Source of the DNA: Verrucomicrobiota bacterium | GTDB lineage: Bacteria > Verrucomicrobiota > Verrucomicrobiia > Opitutales > UBA953 | Length of the DNA stretch: 8,979 nucleotides | Assembly: GCA_009924535.1 (NCBI GenBank) | Contig: RFRI01000045.1 | Span: 1-8,979, forward strand | Direction: 5' to 3' | Shown: in pieces, positions 1-4,502 of the stretch | Layout of the letters: each line of letters starts with the position of its first letter | How positions within the stretch are numbered: position 1 is the first letter of the stretch | The notes under the pieces: model-generated | The model's input: the letters and a program-made list of their open reading frames with translations, nothing else | Database searches by the model: none | What the model was told of the DNA's origin: nothing | Program-made: the position numbers and the translations under genes

Positions 1-10
1 CCACTGAGCG

Positions 11-40
11 GACTTGTCCGAGGCAAGTCGGGCCTATATT
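11..40 (+). promoter_or_regulatory. possible promoter/hairpin upstream of 49-522
   Basis: Bases 11-16 and 24-29 form a 6-bp inverted repeat (GACTTG/CAAGTC) with a 7-nt loop. A TATATT stretch at 35-40 could be a -10 element. It lies only 9 nt from the ATG, which would give a very short or absent leader. No convincing -35 is visible and the window starts just upstream, so this is weak. Confidence 0.2.
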
Positions 41-48
41 AACTGACC

Positions 49-522
49 ATGCCACTGTTGCCGCAAGACCGCCCCTCTTCAGTGACCGCACTCCTCCGCA
101 CGCTCGCCTTCGCCATCCTTTACGGGTGCGGAGGTGGCTTGCTCGGCGGAATCATCGGCTACGGGATCATGCGGGTGAGCCACAACCCGAACCCCGTCGG
201 CATGGAGAATCTCGTCAGCGACTTCTGCCCGGCGGCCGGAGCAATGCTTGGCCTCTATACCGGGATTTTCTCGGCGCTGTTGGCACGTAGCCGGCTCGGA
301 TGGCTTTCGCGGATTTTCCATGGGGGCATGTGGCTATGCTCGTTGCTGACGTTGCTGACCTTGGCGTACCTGGCGCTCGCCTTGGCGGCGGAAAAAAGCG
401 TCGAACTTCAGGAACTGCTCCTCTGCTGGCTGCTGGGATTCATCCCAGGCTGCCTCGCCGGAGCCTTGAGCATCCTCTTCCGCGAAGTCCAAGATCGAGG
501 AACAGGACGAGGCCCGTCCTGA
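49..522 (+). CDS. small four-helix integral membrane protein, function unknown
   Basis: This 157-residue protein is not recognised as any named family. Four hydrophobic segments are visible at about residues 14-41, 61-79, 90-113 and 121-144. The first is glycine-rich (GCGGGLLGGIIGYG), a pattern common where membrane helices pack closely. The N-terminus is short and polar, and the C-terminal tail (from about residue 145) is charged and Arg-rich, which suggests a cytoplasmic end. There are no obvious catalytic motifs. The ATG at 49 is preceded by TAACTGACC with no Shine-Dalgarno, as with the other genes here. It is convergent with the gene at 548-1087, with a 25-nt gap and no clear bidirectional terminator. 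Hydrophobic periodicity supports it being real, but function cannot be inferred. Confidence 0.6.
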   Translation: MPLLPQDRPSSVTALLRTLAFAILYGCGGGLLGGIIGYGIMRVSHNPNPVGMENLVSDFCPAAGAMLGLYTGIFSALLARSRLGWLSRIFHGGMWLCSLLTLLTLAYLALALAAEKSVELQELLLCWLLGFIPGCLAGALSILFREVQDRGTGRGPS

Positions 523-547
523 AACAGCCTCGCCGACAGCGCCAAGC

Positions 548-1087
548 TCAGCCCCGGTCGAGTTCGAACGCCTCGGTGATGCGAGTCGCGGCCGCGGCCG
601 CGCGAGCCGCGAACGTGGGCTCCTCCATGTCCAGATCCGTCGAGAGGCGGAGGACGAATTCCTCGAATTCCATATCACGGAGATCGACAGGGTGTCCGAA
701 AGGAAGCCTTTCGGCGCAGAGCCGAGGGATGGCGGCGAAAGCCTTCCAGGCCTTGCGGGCGCGGACGACATCCCGGCGAAGCAAGGTGACGTAGGCGGCA
801 AGGGGCCAGACGAAGCAGCCGCGCATGTTGCAGATGCAGTGCGCCTCACGCCGAAGCGAGGGACCGAGGATCAAGGCGGCCCCCTTGAGGAAGGCGACCA
901 GTTCGGCATCGGTCAACGTTTCGACGTCCGCGACCCGGGGGTTGGATTCGAAGACAAGACCGTCGGGGACAAGCTCGGTGAGGGCACGCTCACGGGCATA
1001 GGCGGCGATGAGCGCCGCACGGACCCTCGACTTGGGCAACATCCCGATGATGACGACATGACGGAGGATTTCAGCTAGGGTAGCCAT
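548..1087 (-). CDS. hypothetical soluble protein, possibly alpha-helical (179 aa)
   Basis: I do not recognise this family. I chose the ATG at 1085-1087 (MATLAEILRH), giving 179 residues. An in-frame ATG at 1132 would add 15 residues (MYAFQSSICFLIITI) encoded by AT-rich, leader-like DNA, and neither start has a Shine-Dalgarno. The protein looks largely helical, with a hydrophobic N-terminal stretch (VVIIGML, about residues 11-17), a small Cys cluster at residues 84, 86 and 91 (CICNMRGC), an acidic segment around 138-157 and an Ala-rich helix near 160-168. It lies downstream of rsr on the same strand but beyond the rsr terminator, with about 85 nt between, so it is probably transcribed separately. 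Being next to an Rsr locus makes it worth checking for conserved association, but nothing in the sequence gives it an RNA-related role. Confidence 0.6.
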   Translation of the reverse strand: MATLAEILRHVVIIGMLPKSRVRAALIAAYARERALTELVPDGLVFESNPRVADVETLTDAELVAFLKGAALILGPSLRREAHCICNMRGCFVWPLAAYVTLLRRDVVRARKAWKAFAAIPRLCAERLPFGHPVDLRDMEFEEFVLRLSTDLDMEEPTFAARAAAAATRITEAFELDRG

Positions 1088-1171
1088 GATGGTTATGATT
1101 AAGAAACAGATAGAGGATTGAAAAGCGTACATACCCGCCGGAGCGGGGCCGGAAATCAGAAGCGAAGAGTC

Positions 1172-1225
1172 TCTATAAATAGAAGAGGCCGGAACCCGAA
1201 ACGTGCGTCTCGGCTTCCGGCCTCT
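1172..1225 (-). terminator. intrinsic terminator after rsr
   Basis: A perfect 11-bp stem, AGAGGCCGGAA with TTCCGGCCTCT (1215-1225 with 1184-1194), encloses a 20-nt loop. On the minus strand it is followed at once by a T-rich tail, TCTATTTATAG. It begins about 10 nt after the rsr stop codon. Confidence 0.85.
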
Positions 1226-1234
1226 GTGTGCGGA

Positions 1235-2926
1235 CTAGATCTCGCCTTTGGCGAACTTCGCCATGAGCGCGGGAGTCGCGCCGTCGAAACCGACGACGTC
1301 GAGCATGCCCGCGTCATCAGGATCGGCGATGGTGAAGCCGGTCGCGGTCATGCCCACGACGATCAGCTTGGCGCCGATGCCGGTGGCCTGCCTGTACTTC
1401 TCCAACGCCTGGACGGGCTGGATGTTGCCCGCCCACGTCTCGTTGTCCGTAAGGACGACGAACGTGTCGACTTTGACCTTGTTCTGCAGCGCCCAGGTCA
1501 TGGGCACCGAAGCGTCGGTCGAACCGAACGTAAGTCCGGAAACCTTCTTCGTCGCTTCGTCGACCCTGTCCCTGGCGGTGACCCCGAGATCCCTGAAGGT
1601 GTCAGAGAATCCCATGATGGCCGTCCAGGGCTCCGTCCTTGCCGCGACGACCGCAAGGGCCGCCGTAGCCGCCGAGGGCGTCAAGCCGGGGACGCCGGCG
1701 ACTTCGCCACACGACATCGAACCGGAGACGTCGAGTCCGAGGAGGTGCCTCGTGCCCGCGGGTTCGACGGCGCCGAAGGAGAGCTCGAAGGCTTCGTCGA
1801 GGGCTTCGACGACTTTCTGCGAGACGGTCCACGAGGCCGACGACCTCACGCCCCTTCCGGAAGCGTAAGTCCTCAACGCTGAGAGCACCTGGATGGGGTG
1901 CACTTTAGCCCCCCTCAGCCTTTCGGCATCGGTGAGCCTCTGGAAGACCAGTTTCTCGGCATCGGAGAGGGGCTTGAGGAGCCCCACTTTCGACATGGTA
2001 CCGAGGTTCCTGATCATCGCCGTCATGGGCATCTCCTGGAGGAGCGCTTCCCAGACCTCGACCTTGTTAAGGGCTTCGGTGGGCAGAGCTTCTCTGGGGA
2101 GCCTGTAGGTGACGACGAGGTCGACCAGCTTCTTGACCGAGGCCTGGTTGGCTTCGGCAAGGATTGCTTTCGCTTTCGCGGTGTCCGCCTCTTCGGCGAC
2201 GAGTTTGAGTCCGGAGGCCTGTTCGGCCGCCCACACGAAATCGAGGGCCTTGTCGCCAGGAGCGACAGGGGCTTTCGCCCACTCGGCCTTGTCGTGTTTC
2301 GCGGTCCAGCCGAAGAGCTTGCCCTGGACTTCCGTCTCAGGGACAGGCTTGGCGAGCCTGAGGACGTCCTTCATGGACCAGCCTTCTCTCTGCTTGTATT
2401 TCACAAGCTGGAGCGCGAGCGTCTCGTTCTTCCTGCCCTTAAACCAGAGCTGGACGGCCTTCTTGAGTCCCCTGCCCCAACCTCTGAGTCCGTTGACGGT
2501 GTCGACGAACTTGAGGAGATGGGTGCCCGTCTTCAGGGCGGAGGGGACCGCGGCGAGCGCGGCCTTTCTGGTGGCGTCGTCGCCCTTGGCGGCGGCGAGC
2601 GCGAGGACGAAGATCGCGACGTCGGGCTTGGGGGCCCTGCCGGACTTCATGACTTCGACGGTCTTCTCGACGACCTTGACCCCGTCCTTCTTGAGAAGGA
2701 GCAGGACCTTGTTCGCGTTGTCGGCCGTCAGCTTCTTTTCGGAGACGTAGTAGGTGCCGCCCTCGGAACCGAGGATCAGGAACCTTTCCAGCTGTTTCCA
2801 TTCGTCGAGCTTGAAGACGAAGCCCCCGGCGTTGTTTTCGACCATGTCCCTGCCGGGGATGGGGAGACCCTGATGGGTCTCGGTCGTCTGGAGACCCGCG
2901 AGGGCCGCCTTTATGTTTTTTTTCAT
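1235..2926 (-). CDS. rsr: Ro60/Rsr ring protein (TROVE + vWA domains)
   Basis: Bacterial orthologue of Ro60, the HEAT-repeat ring protein that binds Y RNAs and structured or misfolded RNAs and, in studied bacteria, works with exonucleases such as PNPase. Length is 563 residues (human Ro60 is 538). The TROVE domain spans about 28-375 and carries hallmark stretches: QLERFLILGSEGGTYY (45-60), KYKQREGWSMKDVLRL (176-191) and EMPMTAMIRNLGTM (298-311), all close to Ro60 signatures. The C-terminal vWA domain (about 392-560) keeps a complete MIDAS metal site: D399-x-S401-x-S403, T470 in GSTDAS, and D494 in TDNET. The ATG at 2924-2926 follows CCTAACAAAA with no Shine-Dalgarno. The first codons contain an A8 run, a possible slippage site. 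No RtcA/RtcB gene is in the window. The gene lies immediately downstream of, and co-oriented with, the structured-RNA array, and it ends in a strong terminator. Confidence 0.96.
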   Translation of the reverse strand: MKKNIKAALAGLQTTETHQGLPIPGRDMVENNAGGFVFKLDEWKQLERFLILGSEGGTYYVSEKKLTADNANKVLLLLKKDGVKVVEKTVEVMKSGRAPKPDVAIFVLALAAAKGDDATRKAALAAVPSALKTGTHLLKFVDTVNGLRGWGRGLKKAVQLWFKGRKNETLALQLVKYKQREGWSMKDVLRLAKPVPETEVQGKLFGWTAKHDKAEWAKAPVAPGDKALDFVWAAEQASGLKLVAEEADTAKAKAILAEANQASVKKLVDLVVTYRLPREALPTEALNKVEVWEALLQEMPMTAMIRNLGTMSKVGLLKPLSDAEKLVFQRLTDAERLRGAKVHPIQVLSALRTYASGRGVRSSASWTVSQKVVEALDEAFELSFGAVEPAGTRHLLGLDVSGSMSCGEVAGVPGLTPSAATAALAVVAARTEPWTAIMGFSDTFRDLGVTARDRVDEATKKVSGLTFGSTDASVPMTWALQNKVKVDTFVVLTDNETWAGNIQPVQALEKYRQATGIGAKLIVVGMTATGFTIADPDDAGMLDVVGFDGATPALMAKFAKGEI

Positions 2927-3000
2927 TTTTGTTAGGTGCCCGTGAGGGCGGTTTTGGTGTTAGTGCATTTGATTGCGGTGTTGGTTTGGGTTGGAAAATG
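2927..3000 (-). promoter_or_regulatory. A/C-rich, G-poor leader of rsr
   Basis: On the minus strand the stretch before the rsr ATG is nearly free of G (for example CCAACCCAAACCAACACC and CACTAACACCAAAACC) and should be unstructured. The one exception is a short GCCC/GGGC hairpin at 2937-2948. There is no Shine-Dalgarno. I see no clear -35/-10 pair, so rsr may be read through from the array. This resembles an accessible ribosome-loading leader, but that is inference. Confidence 0.35.
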
Positions 3001-3010
3001 AGGCCGCCGC

Positions 3011-3043
3011 CCGGGGGCTTCCGTGACGAACGGAGGCTCCCGG
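3011..3043 (-). other. stable hairpin between RNA array and rsr
   Basis: On the minus strand, CCGGG-A-GC-C-TCCGT, loop TCGTC, then ACGGA-A-GC-C-CCCGG: 5+2+5 bp separated by single 1x1 mismatches. It follows the last tRNA-like element and precedes the A/C-rich leader. Only a CATTTTCC stretch follows about 12 nt later, so it is a poor intrinsic terminator. It may separate the RNA precursor from the rsr mRNA or protect a 3' end. Confidence 0.5.
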
Positions 3044-3062
3044 CCGCGGGTGCGTAAAACGG

Positions 3063-3130
3063 AGGCAACGGACGAATTCGAATCGTCACGGACGGCTTAT
3101 GAGTCCGTCGGCCAACCTATGGGCGCTGCC
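3063..3130 (-). tRNA. tRNA-like element, anticodon CAT, shortened D-arm
   Basis: Acceptor GGCAGCG pairs with CGTTGCC (7 bp, one G·U). The T-arm is ideal: GACGA, loop TTCGAAT, TCGTC. The anticodon loop is CTCATAA (anticodon CAT; anticodon at 3099-3101) on the stem ACGG/CCGT with an A·G mismatch at the loop-closing 31-39 pair. Only 15 nt lie between acceptor and anticodon stem, so the D-arm is reduced to a possible CCA/TGG stem. CCA is not encoded (TCCG follows). It could be an atypical tRNA-Met/Ile, a decayed one, or a tRNA mimic. Confidence 0.6.
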
Positions 3131-3145
3131 TTGGGCTGTAGAAAA

Positions 3146-3213
3146 TGGGGTGCTCAAGGCCCCCTCCACCTGACTCAAGGGGAAATTATCTTAGCCGTTG
3201 GACGATGGTCACC
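3146..3213 (-). ncRNA. degenerate tRNA-like element with intact-looking D-region
   Basis: The 5' half carries a typical tRNA D-region, TCGTCCAACGGCTAAGATA, of the kind seen in Glu/Asp/His tRNAs. The ends GGTG and CACC pair, followed by CCCA and TTTTC. There is no regular anticodon stem: CCCC and GGGG around 3159-3184 make a different long-loop hairpin, and no canonical T-loop is present. The 6-nt gap to the next element supports the 5' boundary. It is either a decayed tRNA or a tRNA mimic. Confidence 0.4.
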
Positions 3214-3219
3214 ATAAAG

Positions 3220-3338
3220 TGAGGAGGCAGGGGTTTCACCTGCATGACCGGCTCCCGAGAACCCAAATTGCGGCGGTTCAGTCACCCGAACAAGGTATGC
3301 ATTGGGAATATCCGGCGCTTTGATTTAAGCTACTCCTC
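3220..3338 (-). ncRNA. long tRNA-like RNA, family copy 1
   Basis: About 119 nt. The acceptor GAGGAG/CTCCTC is followed by A then CTTT. The D-arm TAGCTTAAATCAAAGC has a 4-bp stem (GCTT/AAGC) and a 6-nt loop without the usual GG. The T-arm is GCAGG-TGAAACC-CCTGC, lacking the TTC of a normal T-loop. The anticodon arm is replaced by a long arm: CCGG/CCGG, asymmetric internal loop, CCCAA/TTGGG, a 2-nt bulge (AT) on the 3' side, TGC/GCA, internal loop ATACCTT against CGCC, then the hairpin GTTCGG-GTGA-CTGAAC with a GNRA loop (3276-3291). It is homologous to the copies at 3391-3507 and 3514-3652. No anticodon is recognisable. It may be a Y-RNA-like partner of Rsr (inference). Confidence 0.7.
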
Positions 3339-3343
3339 TGAAA

Positions 3344-3385
3344 ATATCCGAAACGGACTTCTACGCATCGGCACGATACGGATTT
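3344..3385 (-). other. structured 52-nt spacer in RNA array
   Basis: Between family copies 1 and 2, outer ATCCG and CGGAT can pair and enclose a small ATCG-TGC-CGAT hairpin. It is AT-richer than its surroundings and too short for a tRNA. It may be a remnant element or only a spacer. Confidence 0.25.
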
Positions 3386-3390
3386 AAAAG

Positions 3391-3507
3391 TGCGGACGGC
3401 AGGGATCTCACCTGCTGGCGCGTCGTCGCAAGAACCTAGGATCCGGGCGGCCCATCGCTGGACAAGAGGTTGGACTAGGAGTGCGCCAAACGTAGAAATT
3501 CGTCCGC
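3391..3507 (-). ncRNA. long tRNA-like RNA, family copy 2
   Basis: About 117 nt. Perfect 7-bp acceptor GCGGACG/CGTCCGC, then A and CTTT. T-arm GCAGG-TGAGATC-CCTGC, again without TTC. In place of a D-arm there is a simple AATTTCTACGTT linker. The long arm matches copy 1 in order and geometry: TGGCGC/GCGCCA, asymmetric loop with TTCTTGCG on the 3' side, CCTAG/CTAGG, a 2-nt 3' bulge (TC), TCC/GGA, internal loop AACCTCTT against CGCCC, and hairpin GTCC-AGCGAT-GGGC. Helix sequences differ from copy 1 while pairing is kept, which is compensatory change. No anticodon is recognisable. Confidence 0.7.
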
Positions 3508-3513
3508 ATAAAG

Positions 3514-3652
3514 TGAAGGGGGCGGATTTTCATCCGCATCTCGCGTTACGTAATAATCCATCAGGCGGACGGTCCGGCTTACCGGACAAGGTGGTGCGAT
3601 GGAAGAGATTCCCTTACGGGAAACAGGCGCATTTTAATTAAACTACCCCTTC
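3514..3652 (-). ncRNA. long tRNA-like RNA, family copy 3
   Basis: About 139 nt. Perfect 7-bp acceptor GAAGGGG/CCCCTTC, then A and CTTT. The 5' region TAGTTTAATTAAAAT resembles a mitochondrial-type D-arm (GTTT/AAAT, no GG). T-arm GCGGA-TGAAAA-TCCGC has a 6-nt loop. An extra hairpin TTCCC-GTAA-GGGAA (GNRA) sits before the long arm. The long arm follows the family plan: ATCTC/GAGAT, asymmetric loop with TTATTACG on the 3' side, TCCATC/GATGGA, 2-nt 3' bulge (CT), GC/GC, internal loop ACCACCTT against CGTCC, hairpin GTCCGG-TAAG-CCGGAC. It lies 4 nt from the next tRNA. Confidence 0.7.
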
Positions 3653-3656
3653 GAAA

Positions 3657-3733
3657 TGGTCAGGAAAACGGGCTTCGATCCCGTGGCCTCGTGCACCCCG
3701 AGCACGCGCTCTGCCTGGCTGAGCTATGTCCTG
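3657..3733 (-). tRNA. tRNA-Pro(GGG), with C33 and A54
   Basis: Acceptor CAGGACA/TTTCCTG (six of seven pairs; one C·T mismatch), D-stem GCTC/GAGC with loop AGCCAGGCA, anticodon stem CGTGC/GCACG perfect, variable loop AGGCC, T-arm ACGGG-ATCGAAG-CCCGT, discriminator A and encoded CCA. The loop TCGGGGT gives anticodon GGG (3697-3699). The C1-G72 pair fits bacterial tRNA-Pro. Two near-invariant bases are altered: U33 is C and T54 is A. It may be functional but atypical, or specialised away from translation. Confidence 0.8.
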
Positions 3734-3739
3734 ATGAAA

Positions 3740-3817
3740 TGGGGCCGCGCTACGGACGCGGCAGACGAGCAAGGATGCGACCGAGAGGTTTATGCCTGGT
3801 AACTCTCGGCCAGCGGC
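3740..3817 (-). ncRNA. tRNA-sized element homologous to 4503-4554
   Basis: 78 nt with 6-nt spacers on both sides. Ends pair as GCCGC/GCGGC, and the 3' end is C-CCA followed by TTTC, like the neighbouring tRNAs. A 7-bp hairpin CCGAGAG/CTCTCGG (3781-3787 with 3803-3809) and a 5-bp hairpin CCGCG-TCCGTAG-CGCGG (3745-3761, partly exclusive with the end pairing) fill the body. The 5' half TGGCCGAGAGTTACC recalls class II Ser/Leu tRNAs, but no anticodon arm or T-loop can be assigned. The first 54 nt align with the 4503-4554 element. Confidence 0.5.
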
Positions 3818-3823
3818 TCGAAA

Positions 3824-3898
3824 TGGTGTTCGGAGAAGGACTTGAACCCTCATTTGCTGGTCCGTAGCCAGCCGCTCTATCCATTGAACTATCCGAAC
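3824..3898 (-). tRNA. tRNA-Arg(ACG)
   Basis: Fully canonical. Acceptor GTTCGGA/TCCGAAC perfect, TA, D-stem GTTC/GAGC (one U·G) with loop AATGGATA containing GG, anticodon stem GCTGG/CCAGC with loop CTACGGA (anticodon ACG, 3863-3865), 4-nt variable loop, T-arm GAGGG-TTCAAGT-CCTTC (one G·U), discriminator A and encoded CCA. It should be translationally competent. ACG is normally read by a core gene modified by TadA, so this may be an extra copy. Confidence 0.93.
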
Positions 3899-3918
3899 GG
3901 GATTTGCCGTCGGGATAT

Positions 3919-4005
3919 TGCCGATGAACCGGTTACCCGGATCGCCACGCTTACGCGCATCAGCTGCGATTTTTGGATCGTATGAGATAATCGACGACGA
4001 TCGGC
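3919..4005 (-). ncRNA. structured tRNA-like element with two GNRA hairpins
   Basis: 87 nt. The ends GCCGAT/ATCGGC pair (6 bp), like an acceptor stem, followed by A. Inside are GATCGT/ACGATC (overlapping the end stem), ATCGC/GCGAT enclosing CGC-GTAA-GCG (3948-3957), and CCGG-GTAA-CCGG (3929-3940) where the T-arm would be. Two GTAA tetraloops appear on this strand only. The 10-mer TTTCGAGCCG at its 5' edge is shared with the elements at 3740 and 4503. No anticodon or T-loop is present. Confidence 0.45.
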
Positions 4006-4017
4006 TCGAAAGGGAAT

Positions 4018-4051
4018 CATGGAAGGAAGTCGTCCGACTCCACCAGCCATG
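4018..4051 (-). other. hairpin between array elements
   Basis: Outer pairing CATGG/CCATG encloses GGAGTC-GGAC-GACTTCC with one bulged base. It lies between the tRNA-Met and the 3919-4005 element, 4 nt from the tRNA. It may be a processing signal or an unassigned element. Confidence 0.4.
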
Positions 4052-4055
4052 AAAA

Positions 4056-4128
4056 TGGGTGCTACAGGACTTGAACCTGCAACCAATCGGTTATGAGCCG
4101 ACTGCTCTAACCATTGAGCTAAGCACCC
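4056..4128 (-). tRNA. tRNA with CAT anticodon (elongator Met or Ile2)
   Basis: Canonical in all arms. Acceptor GGGTGCT/AGCACCC perfect, D-stem GCTC/GAGC with loop AATGGTTA, anticodon stem GTCGG/CCGAT with loop CTCATAA (anticodon 4093-4095), variable TGGTT, T-arm GCAGG-TTCAAGT-CCTGT, discriminator A. CCA is not encoded (TTTTC follows). The G1-C72 pair and the lack of three consecutive G-C pairs in the anticodon stem argue against an initiator. Met and lysidine-modified Ile2 cannot be separated confidently by eye. Confidence 0.92.
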
Positions 4129-4134
4129 GGAAAG

Positions 4135-4208
4135 TGTTTTAGGTGGGACTTGAACCCACAGGGAATGTGTACCTGAGGCACACGCGTTTGCCATTTCGCC
4201 ACTAAAAC
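4135..4208 (-). tRNA. tRNA-Leu(CAG) with short variable loop
   Basis: Acceptor GTTTTAG/CTAAAAC perfect, then TG and a Leu-type D-arm, GCGAAATGGCAAACGC. Anticodon loop CTCAGGT (CAG) is closed by a C·A mismatch on the stem TGTG/CACA. T-arm GTGGG-TTCAAGT-CCCAC is perfect. CCA is not encoded; CACTTT marks the 3' end. The variable region is only 6 nt (TTCCCT), whereas bacterial tRNA-Leu normally has a long class II arm. Identity rests on the anticodon and the D-arm. Confidence 0.82.
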
Positions 4209-4216
4209 TAAAGTCT

Positions 4217-4278
4217 ATGAGGATCAGTCTTACCTGAGTTGCCCGGTTGAAGGCTTGGACCACCTTCTTCCGCCTCAT
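4217..4278 (-). ncRNA. compact tRNA-like element
   Basis: 62 nt closed by ATGAGG/CCTCAT (6 bp). Inside are GAAGG/CCTTC enclosing TGGTCCAAG, reminiscent of a T-arm with TCC for TTC, and TCAG-GTAAGA-CTGA next to the 3' closing strand. It is followed by AGACTTTA and then, 8 nt on, by tRNA-Leu. There is no anticodon arm. Boundaries are supported only by pairing and spacing. Confidence 0.35.
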
Positions 4279-4354
4279 TTGTCATTGTCTGGACGGAGTG
4301 TCGCTCCGTACCTTCGGCACCCTTGCGGGATAGCCTAGCGCTGACTTTGACAAA
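4278..4354 (-). ncRNA. tRNA-sized element with GCAA tetraloop
   Basis: 77 nt closed by a perfect 7-bp stem TTTGTCA/TGACAAA. Inside are GGC-TAT-CCC-GCAA-GGG-T-GCC (GNRA loop) and a 6-bp hairpin ACGGAG-CGACA-CTCCGT. It overlaps the next element by one base. There is no canonical D- or T-loop and no anticodon. The size and closing stem match a tRNA outline. Confidence 0.4.
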
Positions 4355-4386
4355 GTGATGAAGTGCTGCCTGCTCATTGAATCCAA

Positions 4387-4444
4387 GTCCGCCGCGCGAC
4401 GCCGACCGGCGCTGAAGCAAAGTCGGGGATGTCGCGCGACGGAC
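4387..4444 (-). ncRNA. long perfect hairpin (14-bp stem)
   Basis: GTCCGTCGCGCGAC pairs with GTCGCGCGGCGGAC over 14 bp with one wobble. The 30-nt loop holds a further CCGAC/GTCGG stem. It is far more stable than a tRNA arm, and may be an RNA in its own right or the body of a larger element starting at 4554. Confidence 0.5.
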
Positions 4445-4489
4445 CTGGACGAGCCCGACGCGGGAACACGTCGGCGGGCTCTTTGGTCC
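4441..4489 (-). ncRNA. bipartite hairpin
   Basis: GGACC-AAA-GAGCC-CGC-CGACG, loop TGTTCCCG, then CGTCG-GGCTC-GTCCA-GGTCC: three 5-bp helices with an internal loop and a bulge. Its outer GGTCC overlaps the 5' strand of the 14-bp hairpin by 4 nt, so the two outermost pairings compete. Confidence 0.45.
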
Positions 4490-4502
4490 GGACTGTAAAA
4501 GG

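Noticed and set aside
1088..1132. 15-residue N-terminal extension of the 179-aa protein
   Set aside because: AT-rich leader-like DNA; MATLAEIL is a more natural start, though without a Shine-Dalgarno I cannot exclude the longer form.
1898..2935. 345-aa open frame on the plus strand
   Set aside because: Antisense to rsr, whose domain motifs are unambiguous.
3889..4278. 129-aa open frame on the minus strand
   Set aside because: It runs straight through tRNA-Met and tRNA-Leu in the same orientation and has no protein-like features.
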